From the NCBI GenBank assembly GCA_963735085.1, contig CAVTJP010000010.1:136965-200964 (forward strand): 64,000 nucleotides of DNA, in the 5' to 3' direction. The notes under the pieces are model-generated. The model had not been told where the DNA came from. It did no database searches and saw only the letters and a list, made by a program, of their open reading frames with translations. Each line of letters starts with the position of its first letter. Position 1 is the first letter of the stretch. The DNA is from DATJGR01 sp963735085 (lineage in GTDB: Bacteria; Pseudomonadota; Gammaproteobacteria; Pseudomonadales; Azotimanducaceae). Both the position numbers and the translations under genes were made by a program. Of this stretch, positions 25,743-34,013 are shown in pieces.

Positions 25743-26768
25743 GTGTATCGGGCCTTGCGCAAATGGATGTTTCTGCTGCCGCCGGAAACCGCGCACACGA
25801 TTGCGCTGCGAGCGCTCGATGTCGGATGCCGAGTCGGCGCCACGCAACGGGTCGTTGCAAGCGTGTACCAGCCTGTCACGGTGATGGGACTGAAGTTTCG
25901 CAACCGAATTGGTCTTGCAGCGGGTCTCGACAAGGACGCGCGCTGTATCGAGGGCCTGCTGGCGCTGGGCTTTGGTTTCGTCGAAGTGGGTACCGTCACG
26001 CCGCGCCCGCAATCCGGTAATCCGCGGCCGCGACTGTTTCGATTGCCGCATGAAGCGGCGCTGATCAATCGAATGGGATTCAACAACGCGGGTGCTGACG
26101 CAGCGGCTGCACGCATACGTCGCGCGCGCCAACGCTTGGGCCCGGTGGCCGGCCGCATCGGCGTCAACATCGGTAAGAACCGGGATACTGATTTGGACGA
26201 TGCGGCGGACGATTATCTGCGCGCGCTCGATGCGGTATACGACGTTGCGGACTACGTAACCGTCAATGTGTCGTCACCCAATACCGCCGGCCTGCGCGCG
26301 CTGCAGGAGGACGCCGCGTTGCGCGGGCTGCTGACGAAATTGAAGAGCCGCCAGGCAGAGTTGTACGCGCAGCGCGGCCGCTACGTTCCGTTGACGGCTA
26401 AGATCGCGCCGGATCTCGCACCCGATGCGATTGCGGCGCTCGCCGCTGTGTTGATCGATGTGGGTATCGATGGCTGCATCGCAACGAACACGACGATCAC
26501 CAGACCGATTCCGGCAAACGCGGAGCATCGCGACGAAGCGGGTGGTCTGAGTGGCGTGCCGCTGCACAATCTCGCGGTAGATTGCGTCGCGCGCATGGCT
26601 GATGCGCTTGGTGGGCGTGTGCCGATCATCGGCGTCGGTGGCATTCACGACGTCGCAAGCGCGCGTCACTTCATCGACGCGGGCGCTTCGCTGGTGCAGG
26701 TCTACACTGGGTTCATCTATGAGGGCCCTCGACTGATACGCGACATCGCGCTCGCCCTCGGTGCCTAG
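25743..26768 (+). CDS. pyrD: Dihydroorotate dehydrogenase (quinone)
   Basis: The protein oxidises dihydroorotate to orotate at the inner face of the membrane and passes electrons to quinone (class 2 enzyme). The N-terminal membrane-associated helix starts YRALRKWMFLLPPETAH; the FMN barrel has GLAAGLDKD, GFVEVGTVTPRPQ, NRMGFNNAG, TVNVSSPNTAGLR with the catalytic Ser, and GVGGI plus QVYTGFIYEGP. With the GTG at 25743 the length is 341 residues and the N-terminus aligns with typical PyrD; the open frame upstream to 25566 shows no homology. No strong ribosome-binding site is visible before the GTG. Confidence 0.93.
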   Translation: MYRALRKWMFLLPPETAHTIALRALDVGCRVGATQRVVASVYQPVTVMGLKFRNRIGLAAGLDKDARCIEGLLALGFGFVEVGTVTPRPQSGNPRPRLFRLPHEAALINRMGFNNAGADAAAARIRRARQRLGPVAGRIGVNIGKNRDTDLDDAADDYLRALDAVYDVADYVTVNVSSPNTAGLRALQEDAALRGLLTKLKSRQAELYAQRGRYVPLTAKIAPDLAPDAIAALAAVLIDVGIDGCIATNTTITRPIPANAEHRDEAGGLSGVPLHNLAVDCVARMADALGGRVPIIGVGGIHDVASARHFIDAGASLVQVYTGFIYEGPRLIRDIALALGA

Positions 26769-26832
26769 CCATTTGCGACCAGAGGGCGGAGGAGCTCGAC
26801 GAGATAGAGGGTAAGCTAAAATCTGTAAAAGC

Positions 26833-26861
26833 TTGTTAAGCTATTGAAAATTATGTAAATA
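26833..26861 (+). promoter_or_regulatory. Possible sigma-70 promoter of the ammonium transporter gene
   Basis: TTGTTA (26833-26838) and TAAATA (26856-26861) are separated by 17 bases in a strikingly AT-rich stretch (26810-26885) of otherwise GC-rich sequence. A TATAAT also begins at 26860. I see no sigma-54 (GG-N10-GC) element, which nitrogen-regulated transporter genes often have. Confidence 0.35.
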
Positions 26862-26903
26862 TAATTTCTCAGTAAGTCAATTTCTAGAGGGGAGAGATGA
26901 CGA

Positions 26904-28112
26904 ATGAACGGGAGCGATACCGCGTGGGTGCTGACGTCGACGGCGTTGGTTTTGTTCATGACGATTCCGGGGCTTGCACTCTTCTACGGCGGCCTCGTTC
27001 GGACGAAGAATGTCCTCAGCGTGTTGATGCAGTGTTTCGCAATCACCTGCGTCGTGTCGCTGCTGTGGGTGCTGTCGGGATACAGCTTCGCATTTGCAGA
27101 CGGTAGCGCGTTCATCGGCGGCTTGAGCAAAGCGCTGTTCGCCGGCGTCACCGCCGACGCCGTGCGCGGCACGATCCCGGAACCGGCGTTCGCAATGTTT
27201 CAACTGACGTTTGCGATCATCACCCCCGCATTGGTTGTTGGAGGATTCGCCGAACGGATGCGCTTTGGCGCCTGCCTTCTGTTTGCTGCGCTGTGGTTTC
27301 TGGCGGTATACGCGCCGGTGTGCCATTGGGTGTGGGGCGGTGGGTGGCTGTCCGAACTGGGCGTGAAGGATTTTGCCGGCGGCATCGTCGTGCACATTAC
27401 CGCCGGTGCTGGCGCACTGACGGCTGCGCTGGTGCTCGGGGCGCGGCGTGGATTTCCGCATCAGGTCAGCCCGCCACACAACATGACGTTGACGGTGGCT
27501 GGCGCTGGAATGCTGTGGGTCGGCTGGTTCGGCTTTAACGGCGGCAGCGCACTGGCAGCAAACGGCGATGCCGCGATGGCGATGCTGGTGACTCATATCT
27601 CTGCGTCGGCGGGCGCTCTCGTCTGGCTGGCGGCAGAGTGGGTTCGGTTCGGTAAACCGAGCGTGCTCGGCGCCGTGACCGGTATGGTCGCCGGCCTAGG
27701 CACGATCACGCCCGCGTCTGGATTCGTCGGCCCCGGTGGCGCTCTCGTGATCGGTATCACCGCAGGATTGCTGTGTTTTGGCGTCACCAATTACCTCAAG
27801 CGCACGCTGCACATCGACGATTCGCTCGATGTGTTTCCGGTGCACGGGGTCGGCGGCCTGCTCGGGACGCTGCTGACCGGCGTGTTTGCCAGCAACGCGC
27901 TCGGCATTTTCAGCGGACGCGAGACGGTTCAGATCGGGCACCAACTCGGGGTGCAGGCGATCGGCGCGTTCAGCGTGTTGCTCTACACAATTGTCGTCAC
28001 GTTCGTCGTGTTGAAGCTGGTGTCGGTGGTGACCCCTTTGCGTGTATCGGCTGAGGAGGAAACCGAGGGTCTCGATCTGGTGTTGCACAACGAGCGCGGC
28101 TACGACTTGTAA
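26904..28112 (+). CDS. amtB: Ammonium transporter (Amt family)
   Basis: A 402-residue inner-membrane ammonium channel with 11 hydrophobic helices. It shows FYGGLVRTKNVLS, GGFAERMRF, the pore-lining His blocks DFAGGIVVHITAGAGAL and FPVHGVGGLLGTLLTGVF, and GMLWVGWFGFNGGSALAAN. GGGGAG-like purines at 26888-26895 lie 8 bases before the ATG at 26904. An ATG at 26897 is out of frame. No glnK gene is adjacent in the window, unlike the usual glnK-amtB pairing. Downstream lies a long repeat-rich gap rather than a simple terminator. Confidence 0.93.
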   Translation: MNGSDTAWVLTSTALVLFMTIPGLALFYGGLVRTKNVLSVLMQCFAITCVVSLLWVLSGYSFAFADGSAFIGGLSKALFAGVTADAVRGTIPEPAFAMFQLTFAIITPALVVGGFAERMRFGACLLFAALWFLAVYAPVCHWVWGGGWLSELGVKDFAGGIVVHITAGAGALTAALVLGARRGFPHQVSPPHNMTLTVAGAGMLWVGWFGFNGGSALAANGDAAMAMLVTHISASAGALVWLAAEWVRFGKPSVLGAVTGMVAGLGTITPASGFVGPGGALVIGITAGLLCFGVTNYLKRTLHIDDSLDVFPVHGVGGLLGTLLTGVFASNALGIFSGRETVQIGHQLGVQAIGAFSVLLYTIVVTFVVLKLVSVVTPLRVSAEEETEGLDLVLHNERGYDL

Positions 28113-28144
28113 TTGCGTCCGAGAGGTGTGCTCCGATTCACGGT

Positions 28145-28260
28145 GAGGTGGATGTTCATTGCGCCGCTCTTCACAACGAGAGCGCCGTAAGTCCCATCCC
28201 TGGAGCTCGTCCTGCGCCATCCCTGGCGCAGTACGGTCCGGCGCAATGAACATCCACCTC
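28145..28260. repeat. Hairpin repeat A, copy 1 (forward core)
   Basis: Perfectly complementary 22-base arms (28145-28166 and 28239-28260) enclose a core that contains GTAAGTCCCATCCCTGG at 28187-28203 and an inner 8-bp hairpin CTGCGCCA/TGGCGCAG with a TCCC loop. The same core recurs at three other sites in this window, in both orientations, while the arms differ in sequence. It lies between amtB and ddl, which are convergent, and pairs with copy 2 to form a composite element. Confidence 0.9.
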
Positions 28261-28299
28261 CACCTGCGTGGGCGTCTCCAACGATAATAGGCAGGGGCA

Positions 28300-28364
28300 A
28301 GGGTCAGAGTGCTTCATGCGACGTGGAGCCGCGTTTATATGTCTTGGTGAAGCACTCTGACCCT
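28300..28364. repeat. Hairpin repeat B, copy 1
   Basis: Perfect 17-base inverted repeat AGGGTCAGAGTGCTTCA (28300-28316 and 28348-28364) around a 31-base loop. An identical pair of arms with an equally long, inverted loop occurs at 53753-53817. The loop keeps GTGGAGCC at its left side. GGGTCAGAGT-type ends resemble sequences associated with REP/RAYT elements (recalled, not checked). This copy lies in the linker between the two A hairpins and looks inserted there. Confidence 0.88.
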
Positions 28365-28390
28365 CTCCCCGAACGAAGCGCGACGCTCGA

Positions 28391-28510
28391 GTCGAGATGG
28401 GGGCGGGTGCGCTATGCGACGGACCGTCGGCGCCAGGGATGGCGCTGACGAGCTCCAGGGATGGGACTTACCGCGTGTCCGACGCATAGCGCACCCGCCC
28501 CCATCTCGAC
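28391..28510. repeat. Hairpin repeat A, copy 2 (reverse core)
   Basis: Perfect 28-base complementary arms (28391-28418 and 28483-28510) flank the core in reverse orientation, with CCAGGGATGGGACTTAC at 28455-28471. Its arms are unrelated in detail to those of copy 1, but match copy 4 at their outer ends (GAGATGGGGGCGG). It ends just before the ddl stop region. Confidence 0.9.
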
Positions 28511-28532
28511 CACAACCCAGTGAGTCTCCGGT

Positions 28533-29483
28533 TCAGCCCCGCACGCCGCGTTCGAGTGCGCTGGTCACCAGCGCATCGACCAGTGCTTCGAACGTATAAC
28601 CTGCCGCGCGCGCGCCGTCCGGATACAAGCTGGTCGGCGTCATGCCGGGCAGCGTGTTGACCTCCAGCAGCACGATGTCTTGCGCGTCGGTGACGATGAA
28701 ATCGGCGCGCGACAGATCTGCGCAGCCGAGCGCCGCGTGAGCCGTGAGTGCGATTTCCTGCAGGCGCTCGCGACACGTCACGCTGACACCGGCCGGTATC
28801 ACGTGTTCGCTTTCGCCGACGGTGTAGCGGTGCGTGTAGTCATACCAGGTGCCGCTGGGCGTACGCACTTCGATCGTCGGAAACGCCTGCGCGGATTGGC
28901 CATGTAGATCGATCACGCCGACCGTCACCTCGGTGCCCATGACAAACGCTTCCACCATCACGCCGTCACCCAACGCAAACGCGGTTTGCAGCGGTTGTGT
29001 CAGATCGCCGCCATTCATCACCGGCGTCACGCCGATGGCGGAGCCCTGCCGCAGTGGCTTCACGACGACTCGATCGCCCAATGTGGCAAGCGTCTTCCTG
29101 CAGGCATCGGCAACCGGCGTATCCGATGCGAAGACGATATCGGCACACAGTGGCAGCCCGGCGCGCTGGAAGATCGCCTTCGCAAGGCTCTTGTCCATCG
29201 CCGCGGCGCTTGCGTGCACGCCACTGCCGACGTACGGCACGCCGAGAATTTCTAGATAACCCTGCACTGTGCCGTCTTCACCGGGCGGCCCGTGCAGAAC
29301 TGGAAAAACCACGTCGGCACGATATTTTTGCAGCGCCTGTGTCAGCGCGCCATCGAGCTCGAATTGCTGCACATGTTGATACGTTGCCTGCAGCGCCTTC
29401 GTGACGCCGGCGGCCGATGAGCGCGACACAGCCGCCTCGTTGGAGCGACCACCGGCGATGATCGCGATCCGTGCCGCTTTCAC
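28533..29483 (-). CDS. ddl: D-alanine--D-alanine ligase
   Basis: A 316-residue ATP-grasp enzyme that joins two D-alanines for the peptidoglycan stem peptide, in the cytoplasm. Evidence: the N-terminal IAIIAGGRSNEAAVS, VFPVLHGPPGEDGTVQGYLE, VVVKPLRQGSAIGV, YDYTHRYT and the metal-binding VLLEVNTLPGMTPTSL. It is away from the usual mur cluster. The start is a GTG that overlaps the stop of the S9 peptidase gene (GTGA), implying coupled translation with an unrelated peptidase. Confidence 0.93.
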   Translation of the reverse strand: MKAARIAIIAGGRSNEAAVSRSSAAGVTKALQATYQHVQQFELDGALTQALQKYRADVVFPVLHGPPGEDGTVQGYLEILGVPYVGSGVHASAAAMDKSLAKAIFQRAGLPLCADIVFASDTPVADACRKTLATLGDRVVVKPLRQGSAIGVTPVMNGGDLTQPLQTAFALGDGVMVEAFVMGTEVTVGVIDLHGQSAQAFPTIEVRTPSGTWYDYTHRYTVGESEHVIPAGVSVTCRERLQEIALTAHAALGCADLSRADFIVTDAQDIVLLEVNTLPGMTPTSLYPDGARAAGYTFEALVDALVTSALERGVRG

Positions 29484-31429
29484 TGGATTTGCTTCGCCTG
29501 GGTCAATGTCAGATTTTCGATATCGAGCGGTGGCAGCGTGTCGGCCGGTTCGAAGCCGAAGATGCGCGCGAAGAACAGATACTCACCTTCGAGCGCGCGC
29601 TTGATGTTGGTCGCCTGCCGGAATCCGTGCTGCTCGCCGGCGAACGCGACATAGGCGACCGGCAGTCGTCTGCGCCGCAACGCATCGACCATGGCTTCGG
29701 CTTGATTCGGTGGTACCACCTTGTCTTCGAGCCCCTGAAAGAAGACGACGGGGCACGTCAGTTGATCGACGTGGTGAATCGGCGAGCGTTCGACGTACAG
29801 ATCGCGGGCCTGCGGATATGGACCGATCAAACGATCGAGGTAGCGCGACTCGAATTTGTGTGTGTCGCGTGCCAGCGATTCCAGATCGCCGACGCCGTAG
29901 TGGCTCGCGCCGGCGCGAAACGCATCGCCGAACGTCAACGCTGCGAGCGTGGTAAAGCCGCCGGCGCTGCCGCCGCGGATCGCGACACGGGCCCGATCGA
30001 TCCGGCCGGCTTTGGCGAGGTAATCGACGAGGTCTTCGCAGTCGTGTACGTCAACGACACCCCATTGGCCGTCGAGCCGCTGGCGATAGGCGCGCCCGTA
30101 GCCGCTCGATCCACCGTAGTTCACATCAGCCACCGCCCAGCCGCGCGTGGTGTAGTACTGGATCCAGAAATTGATCACCGGGTGCGCAGCGGCCGTCGGT
30201 CCGCCGTGACTCATCACCAACAACGGTGGTCGTTCGGTATCTGCACCAACAACCTGTGGATTGTGCGGCGGATAGAAGTAGGCGTACGCAGTCGCGCCGT
30301 CCCGAGTTGGATATTCGATCGACTCCGGCATTGAAAACCACGCGGGGTCGATTGCGATTCGGCCGGCTTCAGCAATCGCATTGCCATCAGGTTCGCCGGC
30401 CAGGCCGATCGAGGTGATCGTCGCGAGACGGTTGGGGCTGCCACCGATGAAGTAGAGGCGCGCGTCGAACAGCGCCATGCCGAAGTACGCGGGCCATTCG
30501 CTGGCCAACGGCGTCGCCATCGCCTGATCGACATCGATGATCAGCAAGCTGGAGGTGCCTTTCTCCATGCGTTGGGCGATTACGTGACGCGGGCCGAGTA
30601 CACAGTAGTACTTCGAGCCGAGGCCCCACGCCGGTCCGCTGTACTCAGCCGCATCGGGATAGATGCAATAGATGCCGCTGTCGTCGTAGCTGTACAGGTT
30701 CCAGAATCCGCTCCGATCAGACGCGAACACGATGCGATCGGGGCTCAGCCATTCGGGCTGCACGATCGATTCGGTCGCGCCGCCGGCAACGATTGTCTCA
30801 CCGCTCAATGCGCCGTGGTCATCGAAGCTCGCAACATGCAACTGGGTGCCGTCCCACGGCATGTTCGGGTGGTCCCAACTCAGAAAGCACAAACGCTGCG
30901 CATCGGGTGACAACCGCGGCGCGCCGTAAAAATCATGGCCGCGGTGTAAGTCGATCGTTTCTCCGCTGCCGGTGTCGATTGCAATCAGGCAGTTCTCGCG
31001 TTCGCTCTCGCCAGGTCGCTCACCGACTGCAATGAGGCGCGCGCGCGATGGGTCGAAGGCAAAATCGGCATAGCGCGTGTCTGCGTCGGTGTGCGTCAGC
31101 GCGGTTGGCGTGGCGCCGGTCAACGCGACGCGATAGACATTCTGATCGGCGAAGTTCACGAAATACGCGTCGGTTTCGGTCACGCAGTACGCACCACCCC
31201 CGTATTCGTGCACGCGCGTACGGACGTTGAATGGGGAGGGGGTCAGTTCGGTGCGCCGACCATCCGCATATGCGATCAGCGTGTTGCGGCCACCTTCGTC
31301 CGGTCGCGATTCCAACCAGAACAATGCGGTGGCGTTGGCACTCAATGCGCTCAGGCCAATGACACCGCCGGTGATCGTCTCGGCACTGATCGGCGACGGC
31401 CAGGTGCCGTACGGCGCTACTGAAGGCAT
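29480..31429 (-). CDS. S9-family serine peptidase (prolyl oligopeptidase-like)
   Basis: A 649-residue alpha/beta-hydrolase peptidase with an N-terminal beta-propeller (repeats such as RLSPDAQRLCFLSWDHP, WLSPDRIVFASDRSGFWNLY). The catalytic domain has GGSAGG with Ser488, Asp569 in GLEDKVVPPNQ and His601 in EQHGF. Members are acylaminoacyl or dipeptidyl peptidases. No signal peptide is seen, so it is probably cytoplasmic. It precedes ddl with a 4-base overlap and follows a GNAT gene by about 15 bases. Confidence 0.9.
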   Translation of the reverse strand: MPSVAPYGTWPSPISAETITGGVIGLSALSANATALFWLESRPDEGGRNTLIAYADGRRTELTPSPFNVRTRVHEYGGGAYCVTETDAYFVNFADQNVYRVALTGATPTALTHTDADTRYADFAFDPSRARLIAVGERPGESERENCLIAIDTGSGETIDLHRGHDFYGAPRLSPDAQRLCFLSWDHPNMPWDGTQLHVASFDDHGALSGETIVAGGATESIVQPEWLSPDRIVFASDRSGFWNLYSYDDSGIYCIYPDAAEYSGPAWGLGSKYYCVLGPRHVIAQRMEKGTSSLLIIDVDQAMATPLASEWPAYFGMALFDARLYFIGGSPNRLATITSIGLAGEPDGNAIAEAGRIAIDPAWFSMPESIEYPTRDGATAYAYFYPPHNPQVVGADTERPPLLVMSHGGPTAAAHPVINFWIQYYTTRGWAVADVNYGGSSGYGRAYRQRLDGQWGVVDVHDCEDLVDYLAKAGRIDRARVAIRGGSAGGFTTLAALTFGDAFRAGASHYGVGDLESLARDTHKFESRYLDRLIGPYPQARDLYVERSPIHHVDQLTCPVVFFQGLEDKVVPPNQAEAMVDALRRRRLPVAYVAFAGEQHGFRQATNIKRALEGEYLFFARIFGFEPADTLPPLDIENLTLTQAKQIQ

Positions 31430-31444
31430 GGGGCTGGCTGCGGA

Positions 31445-31984
31445 TTAATCGCCACGGAGTGTATCCCGGTGATGATGGATTGCCCAACGTTCATGGTCCC
31501 GCCAGGCTCCCGCAATATAGAGAAAGTTCCGCGAAAAGCCCTCGTTGACGAAGCCGCAACGTTTCACCAGATTGATCGACGGTGCGTTATTCGGCTGGAT
31601 GTTCGCCTCGAGTCGATGCAACCCCAACGTACCAAACGCGAAACGCACGGCGGCTTTGAGGCCGCCGGTCATGTATCCACGTCCGGCGTATGGAAGGCCC
31701 GCGTAGTATCCCAGCGATGCGTTCAGGAATGATCCGCGCACGATGTTGTTCAGATTGATGACGCCGACGATCGCCCCATCATCGCCGCGGCATACCAGCA
31801 ATCCCTCGTGGTCGTTGCGGCTCATGCGAGCGAGGTAGCCGTCGAACGCGCGCGTCGTCAACGGCGGTGAGATCCATGGATCATGCAGGCTGCGGCTGGC
31901 GCGCATCAATTCGATGAATTCGTCGCGGTCGTCGCGTGCGACGGCGCGAACGAGGACCTGCGGGTTGGCGGTCGAGCGCGTCAC
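31445..31984 (-). CDS. GNAT acetyltransferase, RimJ/RimL type
   Basis: A 179-residue N-acetyltransferase with the RimJ-like layout: IVGVINLNNIVRGSFLNASLGYY, the acetyl-CoA loop GRGYMTGGLKAAV, LGLHRLEANIQPNNAPSINLVKR and CGFVNEGFSRNFLYI. Relatives acetylate ribosomal protein N-termini or small molecules; the substrate is unknown here. The start is GTG at 31984. It lies just upstream of the S9 peptidase gene on the same strand and just downstream of the C39-like gene, so the four minus-strand genes 28533-32921 may form one unit. Confidence 0.87.
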   Translation of the reverse strand: MTRSTANPQVLVRAVARDDRDEFIELMRASRSLHDPWISPPLTTRAFDGYLARMSRNDHEGLLVCRGDDGAIVGVINLNNIVRGSFLNASLGYYAGLPYAGRGYMTGGLKAAVRFAFGTLGLHRLEANIQPNNAPSINLVKRCGFVNEGFSRNFLYIAGAWRDHERWAIHHHRDTLRGD

Positions 31985-31994
31985 CAGCGTTCTC

Positions 31995-32921
31995 TCAGGT
32001 GGGGCTCATGATGTATGCGGCGCCTCTTTCGGCGAGCCACGCACTGGCGAATTCGGCGCGTGGGCACTGCCGCGGTACGGCGCTCGCGTCCTTCGCGGCG
32101 GGGTCGTTGATGTACGCCCAGTTCTGATCGAACCCAGTCACGACGACAAGGTGTCCCGCGGTCGCCGCCAATGCGGCGCCCCGAAGAGCCCCGGCGGCGA
32201 AGCGGATGCTTGCAACGATGGGCAGCCCGCGATCGATAATCGGCACGGCCTCGTCAATTTCGGTAAAGCACTCGACGGCTGCCACGAGCCCGGCATCCGC
32301 TGCAGTTCGCACCGCCAGGGGCCACACGCCGAACAGCCCCGATGGTGCGTGCAGCGTGCCCCGTACCACGTCCGAAAGCGGTGTCTCGATGCCGTGAAAG
32401 TGCAACAACATTGCAAGGCTGGTCGGTGAGCAGATGCGGTGTCGAAGCGATCGAGGTGCGGACAGTTGGCTGACGGCCGGCACTGCGATGCGCGCGCTGT
32501 TCCTGCAGCCCGGCCCCGGCGAATGTCGAAATGCGCGGCTCGAGATGCACAGCAGATAGTCTTGCGGCGGCTGCACGGATGCGACCGAGACCGTCACGGT
32601 GGGTGCATGCAGATCCGCCCGACAATGAAAATAGTCGATGTGGGTCGTGACGCGCGCATCCGTGGTCGGAACATCGGGTGCGGTGGGTGCGGTCGGGTCC
32701 AACCGCCACGTCGCCTGGTCGCTTGCCAGCTCTACGGAAAAGTCGGTGTTCGCGACACCCAGTTGCGCGAAGCTCGGCACCACAATGTGGTCGTTGGGGA
32801 TATCGGGCAACGTCACGGTCGAAGACCAGCCGCCGCTGCACGGCGACCACGTGGTGGTGCCCGAGGTCGCCAACGGATAGTGTAGGGCGACGCGGTCGGA
32901 CGCGAATCGCAAGGTTTGCAC
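31995..32921 (-). CDS. C39-like cysteine peptidase with N-terminal beta domain
   Basis: A 308-residue protein. The C-terminal half matches the peptidase C39-like (papain-fold) family: Cys164 in HRICSPTSLAMLLH, His257 in AGHLVVVTGFD and Asp273 in YINDPAA complete a plausible triad. The N-terminal 130 residues look like a beta-sandwich (WSSTVTLPDIP, FSVELASDQATWRL). I see no signal peptide or ABC-transporter parts, so it is not a bacteriocin exporter; a free-standing peptidase is likelier. The start is GTG at 32921, divergent from the glutaredoxin-like gene 47 bases away. Confidence 0.72.
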   Translation of the reverse strand: MQTLRFASDRVALHYPLATSGTTTWSPCSGGWSSTVTLPDIPNDHIVVPSFAQLGVANTDFSVELASDQATWRLDPTAPTAPDVPTTDARVTTHIDYFHCRADLHAPTVTVSVASVQPPQDYLLCISSRAFRHSPGPGCRNSARIAVPAVSQLSAPRSLRHRICSPTSLAMLLHFHGIETPLSDVVRGTLHAPSGLFGVWPLAVRTAADAGLVAAVECFTEIDEAVPIIDRGLPIVASIRFAAGALRGAALAATAGHLVVVTGFDQNWAYINDPAAKDASAVPRQCPRAEFASAWLAERGAAYIMSPT

Positions 32922-32968
32922 TACCGGCTCCGTGTTACAGACGCGATATTGCCAAGGGGCTCGAGTTC

Positions 32969-33202
32969 GTGATCAAGGCACTCACGCTGTATTCGACCGA
33001 GGCTTGTCATCTGTGCGAACGCGCGGAGCGACTGCTGCGTAGTATGCCAGAACTGCGCGATGTGACTCTCGACGTGATCGACATCGCCAATGACGAAACG
33101 CTGCTCGGGCGGTACGGCACGTCGATTCCGGTGCTGGCCGTGCCATCGGGCGAAATCGCCTGGCCGTTCAATGCCGACGACATTCTGCAGTTGTTGTCCT
33201 GA
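32969..33202 (+). CDS. Small glutaredoxin-like (DUF836) protein
   Basis: A 77-residue thioredoxin-fold protein with the redox motif CHLC near the N-terminus (TLYSTEACHLCERAERLL) and the cis-proline strand SIPVLAV, as in the DUF836/glutaredoxin-2-like family. The GTG at 32969 is supported by AAGGGG 9 bases upstream and by the domain starting immediately; the open frame to 32678 lies inside the divergent gene and is not used. It probably acts in thiol-disulfide exchange in the cytoplasm. It converges with tatD. Confidence 0.82.
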   Translation: MIKALTLYSTEACHLCERAERLLRSMPELRDVTLDVIDIANDETLLGRYGTSIPVLAVPSGEIAWPFNADDILQLLS

Positions 33203-33227
33203 CATAGCGTCGCACCAACCCAGGTTC

Positions 33228-34007
33228 TCAACCGAAGCCAAAAACGCGGACCGCATTTTCGCTTGTGATGCGTCGGATGTGTTCGATCGCTTGGCCTCGC
33301 GCTGTCGCGATGGCCCGGACAATCCAGATCAGATTTGCCGGCTCGTTGCGCCGCACCTTCGGTTTTGGCTGCATCGTGCGCGGCAAAAGATAAGGCGAAT
33401 CCGTTTCTATCAGCAGTCTGTCGTCGGGGATCTGCGCAACCAGCGATCGCAGTTCGCCGCCGCGGCGGTCATCGCAGATCCAGCCGGTAACGCCGATGTG
33501 ACAATCGAGTTCGAGGTAGCGGGAAAGTTGGTTGGCGTTGCCGGTGAAACAATGCACGACGGCATCGAGCAACGATGAGCGGTGTCGTTCGAGGTGTTCG
33601 CCAACTGCCGTTCCGGTGTCGCGATCGTGAACGAAGACCGGGCGCCGAAGGCGCGCCGCGAGTTCGAGTTGTGCCTCGAAAACGGCGTGCTGAACCGCTG
33701 GTGCAGAGTAATTTCGATTGAAGTCGAGACCGGTCTCGCCGATTGCGCAAACGTGCTGCGAGACCGCCATACGCGCGAGTTCGTCGAGCCATGCACCGGA
33801 CGCGCGCGCGGCATCGTGCGGATGTATGCCAACGGTGCACGACAGTCGCGGGTAACGCGCGCACAGCGCGACAGCCGCCGCGCTCGAGTCGATATCCGTG
33901 CCGGTGACGACGATACGTTCGACGCCGGCATCGGCGGCGCGTTCGAGCACAACGTCGAGGTCGGCGCGGAAGCTCTCGTGGGTCAGGTTGGCGCCGATGT
34001 CGATCAT
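33228..34007 (-). CDS. tatD: TatD-family metal-dependent deoxyribonuclease
   Basis: A 259-residue TIM-barrel hydrolase. Motifs: IDIGANLTHESF (TatD in the strict sense usually begins this way), GIHPHDA, the Glu ligand in AIGETGLDFNRNYS, FVHDRDT, VVHCFTGN and LLIETDSPYLLPR. TatD acts as a 3'-5' exonuclease in DNA repair. It lies 6 bases after the slt stop on the same strand, suggesting an slt-tatD operon. Confidence 0.92.
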   Translation of the reverse strand: MIDIGANLTHESFRADLDVVLERAADAGVERIVVTGTDIDSSAAAVALCARYPRLSCTVGIHPHDAARASGAWLDELARMAVSQHVCAIGETGLDFNRNYSAPAVQHAVFEAQLELAARLRRPVFVHDRDTGTAVGEHLERHRSSLLDAVVHCFTGNANQLSRYLELDCHIGVTGWICDDRRGGELRSLVAQIPDDRLLIETDSPYLLPRTMQPKPKVRRNEPANLIWIVRAIATARGQAIEHIRRITSENAVRVFGFG

Positions 34008-34013
34008 CGGCTG

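Noticed and set aside
28145..28260. Integron attC or simple Rho-independent terminator
   Set aside because: No attC core sites or cassettes and no T-tract; the same core recurs inverted elsewhere with different arms.
28113..28530. CRISPR-like array
   Set aside because: Repeats are long palindromic hairpins in opposite orientations, not short direct repeats with regular spacers; no cas genes in the window.
29480..29483. Frameshift or fusion between the S9 peptidase and Ddl
   Set aside because: Both proteins are complete; the overlap is a normal GTGA coupling.
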